Source: Quillaja saponaria (taxonomy: Eukaryota > Streptophyta > Magnoliopsida > Fabales > Quillajaceae). Taken from it: a stretch of 64,000 bases of DNA. The stretch spans positions 7,688,001 through 7,752,000 of the forward strand of contig CM055607.1 in assembly GCA_029379385.1 (NCBI GenBank), written 5' to 3'. Positions 23,957 to 36,232 of the stretch are shown one piece after another. Position 1 is the stretch's first letter. Each line of letters begins with the position of its first letter. Under the pieces are notes generated by a model. The model was not told the DNA's origin, did no database searches, and saw only the letters and a program-made list of their open reading frames with translations. The translations under genes and the position numbers were made by a program.

Positions 23957-26433
23957 CTAATCAATGAGGCCGTCATCATACCAGATATCCACTAAGAAAT
24001 CTACCATCTCCTGCATGAGCCACCAATCATCACATTCACTTTAAGTACATCAAAAAGAGATTCAAAAGGCTCTGAAATTCAGAAAACCATACAATATGCA
24101 TAGGGTATCCTTTAGCATGCTTCAATGCTATATGGAAGCTGAGTTACTCTGTTATTCAGCTTACATAGCATTTGAAGCATGCCACATTCCTCAAAGGGAC
24201 ATGGAACCAAACTAGAAGCAACTACTAAAAAGATAATTAATAACCATCATAAATGACAATGTGAATAAATGTGTTAACTACAAACATGATTTTCACATTC
24301 CTTTTCTTCTTGACAAGTTTACCTACAAAATTTTATCATTCTTTTTTATTTTGTTTTTTGCATGATAAGAACTGCTTTCTCTCATGCATGACTTAACACT
24401 ATACAGTTAGGTGGATATACACGTGCCAATGCACAGTCACCCTCTACTTACATTTTTGTTTGCCTCATGTTCAAGTAATGATCTTTTATTTTGATATGCA
24501 TAATGTTCATGCACGTGAGAAGATGCTTACAGGTAAAGGGATTGACTCTGCAAAAGGTTCATTACTTGAAAGCAAGTCTTCATACGCTGTTGACCAGCTG
24601 CAGGAAAAGATATTTAAAGTTATAGCTTAGAGAAAGTAATACATAAGCCCGCAGCAATATGAAATTCTAGAATTTACAAACTCAAATGGGAATAAATACA
24701 TCATTTATAATCATGTCACCTCTTCCCACCAAAAAAGAAAAAAGAGGGTGGGGCTTAAACATTATTTTGTTTAGGTTACATGGGTTTTCCTTAGTTAAAA
24801 AATTGAGAGTCTATTTCAAATAAACATAATGAGCCTTTAGATAAAGTATGACTAAAGTTGACAAAAGATGCTAGTAAAGATAGGAGGTTTAGTAAAAGCA
24901 GATGGATATAAATTTTACAAGTGATTTTCTTTTTCAGTATCTCAGTCCATTATCTAAATGGATGGTGAAGAGGATCTAGTCAAATTAGGCCTGGATATAT
25001 GAAGTAGATAATGTGTGACACGAGTACTATGTAGTCACAAGATAACTTCAAAGTTCTAGGGGGCATTTTATAGAACTGCTATATGATCTTCTATGAGTTA
25101 TAGTAAACATTAACACATTATGCTGATATAACCAAAACATTCAGAAGATTTGCAGTGGAGATAGAGATGTTAAAGGTGAACTAAAACAAATACCAGAAAT
25201 GATAAGGCAAGGAGGAGCAGTCTGAATAGGCAAAATTCTTGCCTAGGACCTTCCCATAGACACTCCTCTCACAATAGAAGTAGGTCCATAATCCATATGT
25301 GGGTCCCATATCAAGACCACACATTGTGAAACGAGTTATCCATGAGGAGGTCCCGGGCAAGAAATTTGCATCTGAATTGAAGCTAAGCACGAGGGAAAGT
25401 GACTAAGATGGTTTATTATTGTATGTAGACCATCAAATACATCAGAAGAGGAAGATATAAGTACGAGATTGAGAAAAAAAGAAAGAACCCAGAAATGACA
25501 TGGTAAAAATGACGAGAGATAAGGCTAAGTTGGGCTGAATTATTATATCAATACATCATAATTCATGCATATTTTAAGCAGTTGTTTGTCATTTCACTAT
25601 AAACCCTTCATAGATAACTGATACTAAATTCAAAGTACACATTGAAAGAATACTTCCACAGCAACTAAACAGTACTACAATGATGACCTCCATCTTAAAC
25701 ATCCATTCACAAACTTAAATAGCATCCATTTGACTTCAGTTCAACTTTGCAAAAATTAAGAAGCATACATAAGTTCAGTCACTTCCAGATCTCTCTCTAA
25801 AGCAATGGTAACATGTAGCTGGTCCCGTAGTTTTTCAAGACAACTACTATAACAAAAAATATACCTTATGATTGGATCCTTGGATATTCTTGGTGGGCGC
25901 TGAGATTTATCCCCGACCCATTTTTTCCTACTCTCATGCCATGCAATTGCAGCTGCATAATATGTTCAGGCAAATAAACATCAGTTCAGAGAAACTTTAA
26001 AAGAAAAACAGGAAAACTGGGACTGTATGCTTTTCTTTTCTCTTAGTACGTTAAAGATTAAAGCTTTTCTATTAGAAGACTTCTTTTAGGGGTAGGAAAA
26101 AAGTTTATCTGCAGTTTTATTCTAACACAGGGATCTCGCTAGTTATATTTTCCAATTTTATTTTATGAATTTGCGTTTCAATTCATTTTAGATTACTGTG
26201 ATTTAAGCTAGTCAGTTTATCAAATGGGGATGAAAGAATGAAACAATTTTAATGGATGTAGAAATCACAATTGTTGACAAACCATGATTAACAAACACGG
26301 GAATCACTGAATCTTTTTGTGCATTCTTTTTTCCTTCATTGGCAGACCTGGAATGCTTCAAATTTTTCTTCCCATTGGAATGGGACTTTACAGAATTTAC
26401 CTCCATTGCGTCCAATCCAAATTGAATGACCAT
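23957..26433 (-). CDS. Small Gag1-like clamp (DUF4050) domain protein
   Basis: Four coding exons on the minus strand: 26283-26433 (start uncertain), 25865-25952, 24531-24597 and 23957-24010, in phase, about 119 residues. After a Lys/Ser-rich N-terminus comes VIPVFVNHAAIAWHESRKKW, then VGDKSQRPPRISKDPIIS, then a WSTAYEDLLSSNEPF stretch, and it ends MVDFLVDIWYDDGLID. That series (FVNHA, W.E.RKKWVGD, DPIISW, YEDLL, MVDFLVDIW) is the signature of the plant Gag1-like clamp domain family. The family name comes from a fungal region; the plant function is unknown to me. I chose the ATG at 26433; an in-frame ATG at 26406 is the alternative. Upstream there is probably a non-coding first exon ending at 28035 and an acceptor at 26513. 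Confidence 0.75.
24115..24182 (-). ncRNA. Candidate microRNA-like hairpin in the last intron of the Gag1-like gene
   Basis: Arms 24115-24144 and 24154-24182 pair over about 27 bases with one single-base bulge, one two-base bulge and a G-U pair, around a 9-nt loop. On the strand of the host gene the 5' arm contains GCTTCAAATGCTATGTAAGC. Size and near-complete pairing fit a plant miRNA precursor or a very small MITE. I do not recognise a known miRNA family. Confidence 0.4.
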
Positions 26434-28034
26434 TCCACAAAGAAAATAAACAACAGCTGCTGACAACTGTTTCCAGCAGTCCCCCCAAGGTTCTATCAAC
26501 AGTTTATTACCACTGAAAATGCAGTAGGCTACCAAATCAGTTAGTGCAAACTGCTTAGTATAAAATATCTCCACTGTGCAATAGCCACATAGAAAAGCAG
26601 AAGAAGGAAAACAAAGATTAGCTCAAGATTTGTCCGTAAGAAAAAAAAAATTACTTGAAATTCAGAATATGGATTTTACTAATTACGTAATTGATCTGAC
26701 CAAATTGTATGCGTTGCAAGTTACTCACATCTACACAGAATTTTACTTATAAAACCCCAATCAATGTAACTCAGGAAATAAGCTGGCAAGAAAGAATGAA
26801 GGAGTAAAGAATAATGAAGGTTTTAATTTTCTTTTTAGAGGTTAAAAGGTAGTGTGGGGTTGAGCTATTTCTTAGGTTCAAAACTTAAAAAGCAGTATCC
26901 AGAAAAGGGAAAACAAATGCTAGTATGCTACCTTCACCAACTATCTGAAGATTATGAAGATAATAAAGAGGGTAAAACGTAGTGCAGGGTTGAGCTATTT
27001 CTTCCACCTTACATGTCTTCATTACATTGGGTATCAATTATCTGAAGATTATGAGCAGATTCCTGTTAAGTAACCTTTGAAATTGATGTCTTAGATCAAT
27101 CAGTGATTCAAACTGTGGACTAACATAAGAAAGAGCATCCCTGGTGTTTTCTTAAGGATAGTATGCAATTAAAAAAGCGGCATATTTCATTTTTTTTCCA
27201 ACCTGGAGTTGGTGCTAATAGAATTCTAAGACCATTTACATCTTAAAAGATGTTTGTTGGGTAACCATCTTGATAAGCCAATTTATGTGTAATTTCAAGC
27301 TGACTGGACCAATTTATATACGATTTCAATTTCAAACAAAATATTCACCCGCTAGTCCTTTAAGATTTATTTTCCAATGATATGAAGTCTCACAAAAACA
27401 TGAGCAGTTGTCAGATATGCATACTCTCAACCATTTCCCAGACCCATTATTTACTGCAAAATCTCATGGCTAGTGTTTTTTTTTTCTTTTGATACACATG
27501 GCCGGTGTTTGGAAATGCCCAAATTATGGCAATTGGTAAAGCTAGAGCATTCACTACCCCTGTTAATACCAAACAAGAAGCATAATACAATATCTAATTC
27601 AGCATTGACATCTTCTCCATGTCCTCGTTTTGTAAAAAAAAAAAACTTAATCATAAAGAAATAAAGAATACTTTTTACCATACAAAATCATAATGGTAGA
27701 AATCAGTCTATCACCAGTCAAGATTTGAACTGAAAAAAAATACTAGGAGAAGACCACTTACACTTTACTAGAATAATTCAAATGCTTTCAGAAAGCTTCT
27801 TCCAGAAACCCATCATAATAATAAGGGAATAAAACACTGAGAATGCACGCGACAGAAAACATAAAAGATGGAAAATTGCAGAAACAATAATATCTCCAAA
27901 TATTACTAGTCACAGCCAAAACCCATTAATATATTCGTAAATCAACAATGAAATGAGAAATCTAAGTGCAAAAGCTCAAACCCATTTGGAATTGAAAAAA
28001 AAAAAAAAAAAAATTGAAGGCGAAAAGGTTGTAC

Positions 28035-28210
28035 CTTTCTTGCGCTTTAAATGATGGTAGCATTTGGTAGAGCCAATATATACAGAAGGCAAAGGTTATC
28101 AGAATAATAAACTCTCAATTTCGATGTCATTTTCTCAATAATTATTTTTGTTTGGTTGGTGTCTCCCTGATCTCGATTTTTCTTGCTTTATGTTTTTTTT
28201 TTTTTTTTCG
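28035..28210 (-). other. Probable 5' UTR exon of the Gag1-like gene, with a 27-codon uORF
   Basis: A donor AAAG/GTACAA lies at 28035/28034 on the minus strand, and the sequence upstream looks like a leader. It contains ATG ... TAA at 28130-28047, a 27-codon upstream ORF (MTSKLRVYYSDN...). The splice to the acceptor near 26513 is inferred. Confidence 0.4.
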
Positions 28211-29869
28211 ACTTGCGGTCGCCATTTTGTATTTCTGGTGACATGACCGGAATACCCGCCACCTACCGTTCCTAAAGAGCTAGAAATTTAGATAAAAGCA
28301 GATACATGAGGGTGTTTTTGTCATTTAATAAAATATATAATGCAACAATTTCTCTTCTGAGCTTTACATAGTGGAGAAATATTGCCATATATATAATTAG
28401 AGGTTGCTTATGAACAAAAATGAAAAAAATAATAATTTGGTTTCTCTTTTTTCACAATATATAATATTGTGAAAAAAATTTATTGAACATATGAAGAAAC
28501 TCAATCCTTAATCATAAATGAAAATAACATTTCAATGTTTATCTTATAAGCATAAAATCAACCTATGTTTATCTAATATGTCTTTTATGCTTTACATTCA
28601 CGGAATATTTGTTATTATTTATGAAAAAATTTACAACCTTAATCACTGATTAGGAAAATATATTGGATATATAATGAAATTCAATCTTTAATCTAAATTA
28701 AAAGGATTTTCAACGTTTAACTTATAAAACAAAAATCAAAATAGATTTTTTAATGATTGTTCTTATACTAAATATTTGATGTTATAAGATTGTGTTTTAA
28801 TCTTTAATACAAAACAACAAAGAAATAATCATTTGGCAAATTAATTATTTTTTTATAAATTTGGATAAACAAAATATATGAAGTAAATTAAGTCAGACTC
28901 ATTTTCTTTCTATTGATAAACTTGGCTCAGTTGGTAGAGCGGAGGACTGTAGTTGTCTAGCACACAGACATGTTCGATTCCGGCAGATCAGACTTTTATT
29001 CATCTTTATTATTTTGGGCTGAGGCAGTGGATAATATAATTTTATATTTTCTTATATATTATGAGTGTCCGAATTCGATGAAGAGATATATAATAATTAT
29101 TTGAGTTAATATTATTATTTTTGATGTTGAGAAAAGAAAAACTTAAACTAAATTAGAACAATATTAATAAATTAATTTTTTTAATTGATTAGATTGTGAC
29201 TTTGAGTAATTGATAGTGCCAATTTATAATTAATGCATGAAGACTCATCTCAATAAAAGAGTTTTCATCCACGAGATAATTTTTAATCATCAAACAGAAT
29301 CTCATGTTAGTTAATTTATTGTTAGTTCAATTAATTCAACACAAATTTTAATTATCAATCAAAATTTTATATTAGTTAATTCATTGTTAGTTCAATTAAT
29401 TCGACATTGAAAAAGTAAAAAAACTTAATCAAACAGTAATAAGATAAGTCTAAATATGAGCAAAATTCTCCCACCTCTCTCCTATATACATCATCCGGTA
29501 AAGAAGCCCCACGATTTCCACTAACCATTCTTCCTTTCACCATTGCTTTATTTGTTTTGAAGAATAAGAAAGAGGGCAAAAAAAAAAAAAAAAAACTTGA
29601 ATCCAAAGTATAAATATGAAAAGAATAAAGAATAAAGAATAAAAGAAAAAGAAAGAAAAAGAAAAAGAGGCTAATTCTTGTTATTACTTTCCGTTATTTT
29701 CAGATTTAAAAGCCGCAAATCCGCAGGTACCGCCACAACTAACAGTCCCCTTAATGCCATCAGACCGTTAGCTGTGGCCATCATCAGTAAACTCAGATTG
29801 ACACGCGCGAACACTGAAATTTTCTGTTTTTGTTTCTCTCTGAGAAAGGAAACACTGACACAAAGGAAA
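28211..29869. other. Intergenic, AT-rich, upstream of the carboxypeptidase gene
   Basis: Very AT-rich spacer between two divergent genes. Apart from the tRNA-Tyr relic, it holds a duplicated segment: TTAGTTAATT(C/T)ATTGTTAGTTC occurs at about 29306 and 29373. The last 200 bp before 29870 are the probable promoter and leader of the plus-strand gene. Confidence 0.5.
28915..28993 (+). pseudogene. Degenerate tRNA-Tyr (GUA) relic
   Basis: The segment GGCTCAGTTGGTAGAGCGG followed by AGGACTGTAG is the D-arm and anticodon region of plant tRNA-Tyr, which normally carries an intron just after the anticodon. A TTCGATTCCGGCAGATCAGA end is also present. The 3' half of the anticodon stem and the 5' strand of the T-stem are missing, and the acceptor ends do not pair well. 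It cannot fold as a full tRNA. Confidence 0.65.
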
Positions 29870-32800
29870 ATGGAGTGCTCCATCTACCTCTCTATTCTTT
29901 TCGTGTTTCTCTTTTTTACTTCGTCATCGTCTTCGACGATCGCCGATGATCTTCAACAGACGCGGTCTAATTTCCCGTCGGGTCAGGCGAAGAAGTTGAT
30001 CAGAGAGCTCAATTTGTTTCCCAATAAGACTATTAACATCGTTGAACTTCAAGGTGATGATTCTTCGGCCCAATCGAAGAAGATCATTGAAAAACGGTTT
30101 AGATTTCCCAATCTTATTGGTTCTAGGTCTGAAGTTTCGGTTGAGGATTTGGGCCACCATGCTGGCTATTACAAAATTCAGCATTCTCAGGCTGCTAGGT
30201 TTTCTTTTTTCATAATCCTATTTTTATTTTTATTATATTTAAAATTTTAGTACTTGATTATCTTTTAATCGAAGTTCAGGTAAATCATAGAACTTTTAAG
30301 GCGAATTTGAAATCATTGTATTGCTGCTTTTTTACACCATTGAATCACATTTTAGAGATACAGTTTTCATGATGAAAGTCTCTGGATTATAACCACTTAC
30401 AAGTTTCCGATCCACGCAATTCATGAAATAGTCTGTCATTGAAATAACAAATTTAATGAATGAAAATTTCTACATCCCAGAATGTATGATAGAAATTTAT
30501 CTAGTTCTTATATCAAGTGAGATTTTTTTATTTTATTTTTACGAACCCACTCTTACCATAGGTAATCTACAATAAGAATTTTACATATTTATTACTACAG
30601 TTCTAGTTTTCCTACCAGATGGATATATTTTAATTAAATTGTTGTTCTATGAAGTAAAAAGATGTTTGAGTTCAATTATAGTAGTTGTTTAGTCCCACTG
30701 ATTTGGGATTAAGGCTTGTTGTCGATGGTGTTTCTCCTTGAAATGGTGTAGATTTGTTCAAGTGATATCAATGACCTGGCATTCATATTTTTTAGATCAA
30801 TTTGGGCAGTTTGTTTCTCAGAAAATTGGCATCCAGAGACAAGGAGGTGGATTTGGAAACCTAGAGTACCAAGAGTCAAGATTTAAGATTCATGCTGAAG
30901 TACTAACTGCTTTTCTCATGCTTTTTTCTCCTGCATAAAGTGTTCTTATTTCTTTTTTTACTTTTCCTATTTGTTAGGATGTTCTACTTCTTCTTTGAAT
31001 CACGCAACAGTAAGAAGGATCCTGTTGTTATTTGGTTAACTGGAGGACCAGGTTGCAGTAGTGAATTGGCGGTGTTTTACGAAAATGGTCCTTTCTCAAT
31101 TACTGATAACATGTCTCTTGTATGGAATGAGTATGGTTGGGACAAGGTAATCTAATTTTTCATTCTTGCTTTCACTATCTATGATGGCGGTGCATTATTA
31201 CTTTCTCATGTTTATCTTTGGCGATGATTAGCATTTTCTTTATCGTAATTGTTTTTAACATGCAGTCTGAGCAATATTGGAGTATGAATCCCATAGATAT
31301 TCATTTTTCATTTAAAATGGTGGTAGAGGCATCTTCTCTCTCTTACCAAGAATCTGGATTAAGAGACCTAAAATAGTTTTACTTATCCGGGCTTAACCAA
31401 ATTTTCACTGATTTGGTTTTTCTCTTGCTATTAATTTCTTAGAATCTTACAGTTGAGGAAATAATTTGAGCTAGTGATGTAGGTTATCTTGCTTCTTGGT
31501 GTTATGTCTATCAGTGGAGATCAAGTTTTCTACTTGACATCAGTTATAACTTACAAGTTTCCATCAGCATATAAATACTGTTTGTGGAAGATAATTATTT
31601 GTTGTTTTTCTTTTTGGTACTTTATGTTTGTTGTCTGTGGTAATCATATTAGGGCCATTGTGCCATTTGGGAAAGAGAGAGAGAGAGAGATTATAGGGCT
31701 CGTGTACAACTTGGCTTCTGATGACTAGTTAGTTAGATGAAAAAAAAAAAAATATAATTTTGACTATAATCTGAAAGGACATGATTCACCATGACCATAA
31801 TTTTAAGGACGGCAGAAATTTATGAATTTGCTTATGGACACTACCATAATTTGTGAGTTTTTTACTGTGTAGTTTCTCTACTAATTATTTATTACTTAAA
31901 TTTGTTTTGATATTTATGTTTTTATTTTAGTGATTTTGCTAGAAATTTATTAGTTACTCATTCAATCTGGAATGAAATTTCTTCAAGAGTAAGTTCCCAC
32001 CCCCACACCCATACCTCTCTACCGTCAGATTACTGACGGTAGCCTATCATTTGATGTTTTACTGCTTATTAAGCTTTTATAGAAGGTTTAGATCAGTTCG
32101 AGCTAAGCATGTTCCCTTCTTAACACAATGATACCAAGTATTCATACTTTTAACTTGAATATATTTTTTTGATAAGTTTTTTCACAAATAAAAGGAAAAA
32201 GGCATTCAGAATGAGTAGGAGGTAGTATTCATCATATATTTCAGATGAAAAAATTGTTTTCCTCATTTTAGCATGAATGTAAGCAGAATTGATCACTTGG
32301 TATATAAATGTCCTTTCTTTTTCCACTATGGATACTGGAAATCCTGAGAAAACAAGTTGACGGAACCTTGGTTGCATGTTTCTCTTAGAGCTGAAGGTTT
32401 TGGAGTAATAATCGCATTAAGGTCTTCCAATCATTTCTGAGATTGAAAGTTTGCCATATTGTGAAATGGCTCTTCATAAGTTTGTTGAGAAAATTAAATA
32501 ATTTGATATCCTTTTGTTTACTTGCTCTGTAAATCAATGTGTAATCCCAATTACGAATTTCTTTGCCACTTTCTTTATGTAGCACTCTTCTCCAGCAAGG
32601 ATTCTTGATTTATTTTATGGAGTTAGCAAATTTCTGGTGATCCTGCAGGTGTCAAACCTTCTGTATGTTGACCAACCAATTGGAACTGGCTTTAGTTATA
32701 GTACTAATAGGCGTGACATTCGTCATAATGAAGAAGGAGTTAGTAATGACCTGTATGACTTTTTACAGGTGCATTTATTTCTTCTAATTTTTGTCATTAG

Positions 32801-34646
32801 ACTCAGTTCTACAAATCTTTCATTATTTCTGATTTCAGATTTCAGATTTTCTTCTGAGCTTCACTCAAGCAGCCATTGCTTTTATATTCACATTCATTAA
32901 AGGAAGAAGGAAACTTTTGTTATACAACATTACCAATATTATTTTGACTCAATGGACCTATTATACACAGGCCTTCTTTGCAGAGCATCCTCAATTTGCA
33001 AAGAACGACTTCTATATTACTGGCGAATCATATGCTGGCCACTATATTCCTGCTTTTGCTGCTCGAGTTCATCAAGGAAACAAAGCTAGAGAAGGAATTC
33101 ATATAAACCTAAAGGCATGCTACTGATATAGTGATATTACATAATAGTCATTTTAACTTTTCGATAACTAGAGTTTACTTGAAAGGGTAAAAAGACTTAC
33201 TTTTCTGATTTAAAATGGTTGCTCAGGGATTTGGCATTGGGAATGGGCTAACTGATCCGGCAATCCAGTATAAAGCTTATACGGATTATGCACTGGACAT
33301 GGGCATAATCAAGAAGACTGACTATGCTCGTATCAATAAACTGGTTCCATTCTGTGAATTGGCGATAAAGCTGTGTGGTAATTGACATATGATTTTGGTC
33401 TCTTGTCTTCATTTAAAGAATGTGTGATATTGATCCTTTTCTTCACTTGGAGAATGTTGTCCTCGATGCTATGTTGGTGAAATGGGTGTGTTATTGTTTG
33501 CTTGGCTAGCGCTGCTTTTCTGGTTATTGTTTGGTTTTGTCCTTTCAGGTACTGATGGTACACTCTCTTGTCTGACTTCCTATTATGTTTGCAATACCAT
33601 ATTCACTGCCATCATGGCACGTATTGGTGATACCAATGTAAGGAAACTCAGATTCATCTCTCGCATTTTTATTTTTTTTGCTAAGATTCTCTTTTGTGTT
33701 AGTGACATGTTAATGATGCTTTATAAAATTTTTGTTACCTTATTTTAACAACGGATAGATGTATTGCTACTTTTGAAGTTTCAACATTTGGCTACTTCTT
33801 AGCTGTCAGACATCTATAGTGATTGCAAAGTGTTGAGTTCATAGAATATTTACCAGCTTTTTTGTTTCCACACTGCAGTACTATGACATCAGAAAGAAGT
33901 GTGAAGGGAGCCTCTGCTATGATTTTTCTAACATGGAGAAGTTCCTAAACCAGAAATCTGTGAGAGATGCACTAGGTGTTGAGAACATAGATTTTGTTTC
34001 CTGTAGCCCTACAGTATATCAGGCCATGCTGGTGGACTGGATGAGGAATCTTGAAGTTGGTATTCCTGACCTTCTGGAGGATGGGATCAATTTGCTTGTT
34101 TATGCTGGGGAATATGATCTTATCTGCAACTGGCTTGGTAATTTTTCAGGCTTAACTCATAATTAACATCTACAATCTTGGCAATAAAATTTTATTTCAG
34201 ATCATTTAGTGGATGAGTTTTAATCGATTCTTACTCTTACATGGTGGTAATTTCAATGAGTAGGTAATTCAAGATGGGTACATGCCATGGAATGGTCGGG
34301 TCAGAAAGAGTTTGCGGCATCATCTGAAGTTCCTTTTGTTGTTAATGGCTCAGAAGCTGGTCTACTGAAGAGTCATGGGCCACTAACTTTCCTCAAGGTT
34401 TCTCTCTCTCGCATCTCAGACATGTACACACACATTACTAGAATTTAGCCACCGAACTGCTATATGTTCACTAGTTGGTTGCTGGTGCTGATGCAATTGC
34501 TGTGTAACAATAAACAGGTCCATGATGCGGGTCACTTGGTTCCCATGGACCAGCCTAAGGCTTCATTAGAGATGCTGAAACGGTGGACTCAAGGCACACT
34601 TTCTGAACCAGCTGCTGATGTCGAGAAATTATTTGCTGAACTGTGA
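29870..34646 (+). CDS. SCPL48/49: Serine carboxypeptidase-like protein (S10), SCPL48/49 group
   Basis: Nine exons: 29870-30198, 30978-31146, 32649-32768, 32971-33114, 33227-33377, 33549-33637, 33879-34137, 34264-34397, 34518-34646; 1524 nt, 507 residues, in phase, matching Arabidopsis SCPL48/49 (about 510). A hydrophobic signal peptide (residues 1-25) is followed by a propeptide-like region. [11 protein letters not shown] forms the oxyanion region. The catalytic triad is complete: Ser226 in GESYAGHY, Asp414 in [11 protein letters not shown], His471 in [12 protein letters not shown]. It should be a secreted or vacuolar exopeptidase releasing C-terminal residues; the acyltransferase branch of SCPLs is less likely. 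Intron 4 starts with GC instead of GT (AAG/GCATGC at 33115). The ATG at 29870 is the first in the frame. A 5-codon uORF begins near 29756. Confidence 0.92.
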
Positions 34647-36232
34647 TGTGCTTTGATGAATAATTAACGTAGCATAAAGACAAAGCAATCCTTTAAAGTA
34701 GAAGACCAACCAGTATTATGGTATTCCATTATTCCTAGTTTCTCAATATTTTGTATATATTTCCTAATTCCTACACCATCCTTGAGGCCACTTTTTAAGT
34801 TTTCACTTTAAGTGGTTTTTGAACTTATACTCAGTTCTTAAACTATTGACAATAGAGACGTGTTTTTTTTTTTTTAATAGACACATGGTTGTAGATTCGC
34901 TACTTTTGAAAAGAGAATAATGCAAATGACAAGATCACCCTTTACTTACATTTTCATAAGGTTTATTTACTGTATTTGTTCCTGGCGATTACACAAACTT
35001 TTTCAATCAAGTCTTTCTATATATATATCTATTAACATTATAATTTTTTTTTAAAATGGACTACACATTAGTGCAATCTTTCAAATCTTGTCACATAAGT
35101 TTTTTTTTTTTTTGAAGTGTTAAGTGTTTTGATTGGATTTTTTTAAGAATAAAAATAATTACCGGTTATTAATAATGAATATTAAATATAAAACCTTTAA
35201 TTGTCTAAGAAAAACCTTTAATATATCTTATTTTTATCAAGTATAAAAACTTTTATTACCTCGTTATTATAAAATTATTAGTATTTAAACTCTTCATATT
35301 CTATTTATTCTTATTCTATCTCTTCATAATTTTTTTTAGTATTATATAAGAAATAGAGTTACTTTACATATTTTTTTAATTAGTTTTTGTTTGAAGTTTT
35401 AAAATATTTTCTTGATCATAGTGTTGTCCTCTCTTAACAATTTGTGCCCAAATTATATGAAATGTGTAGTTGATAGATACCTCGCACTCTATTATCGATA
35501 GATCCACATATACAAAGCTTCCCACACTCATAACTTGTCGAAATCTAATATGGACTTATTGGAAAGCATCGAGGACGGAAAATCAGAAAGAAATAGCTGA
35601 GAATGAAATTACAGAGAGAAAAGTGTTTGGGAGGAGAGTAATAGCTTGAAGGGTGAGAGGGAATATAATGTTTACATGGAGGGAGATGGTGTTTATGGTT
35701 ATACGGTAATTGCAAAATGATTGTAATGGTGGGCAAGAGAGAGAAAAGAGCTATTTACTTTTTATTTTGAGTTTTTTAATATAATTGTTTCTATTTGTAA
35801 ATAAAAATTAATATTTTTTAATTTTTATTCTTAATTCAAACATGTGTTAATTATTTATTTGTTATTTATCACATGTGTTTGTCAAGTAAGGTTCTGTCTT
35901 TTCACATTATTTTTTGGTAAATTAGTTTGGACGAAAAATGACAATAATGACTCAATTGAATTAATTTTATAATTACAAAGATTTAATTGTAACAAATTAT
36001 AATATAGGGACTAAAGTGAATTTTAAATTAAATAACAGAGATGAAATGTATAATGTAGCCATTTAATTTCTTTGAGTTAATTTAATAAATAAATAATTTA
36101 TTTAAGAATCGCATTCACTCACCATAACAGAACAGATATATTTCTTATTTTTGTGAAAGAAACATAGTATTAAACCAACCCGAAACAAAAAATTGTGTGC
36201 AACTGAGAGGATAAAGTGCACCCTGCACAGTG
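34647..36232. other. Intergenic between two plus-strand genes
   Basis: 3' UTR of the carboxypeptidase gene, then strongly AT-rich DNA with T-runs, then the promoter side of the next gene. No conserved coding frame or transposon end was recognised. Confidence 0.5.

Noticed and set aside
29678..29869. N-terminal extension of the carboxypeptidase
   Set aside because: The frame is open but has no ATG; the hydrophobic signal peptide starts exactly at the ATG at 29870.
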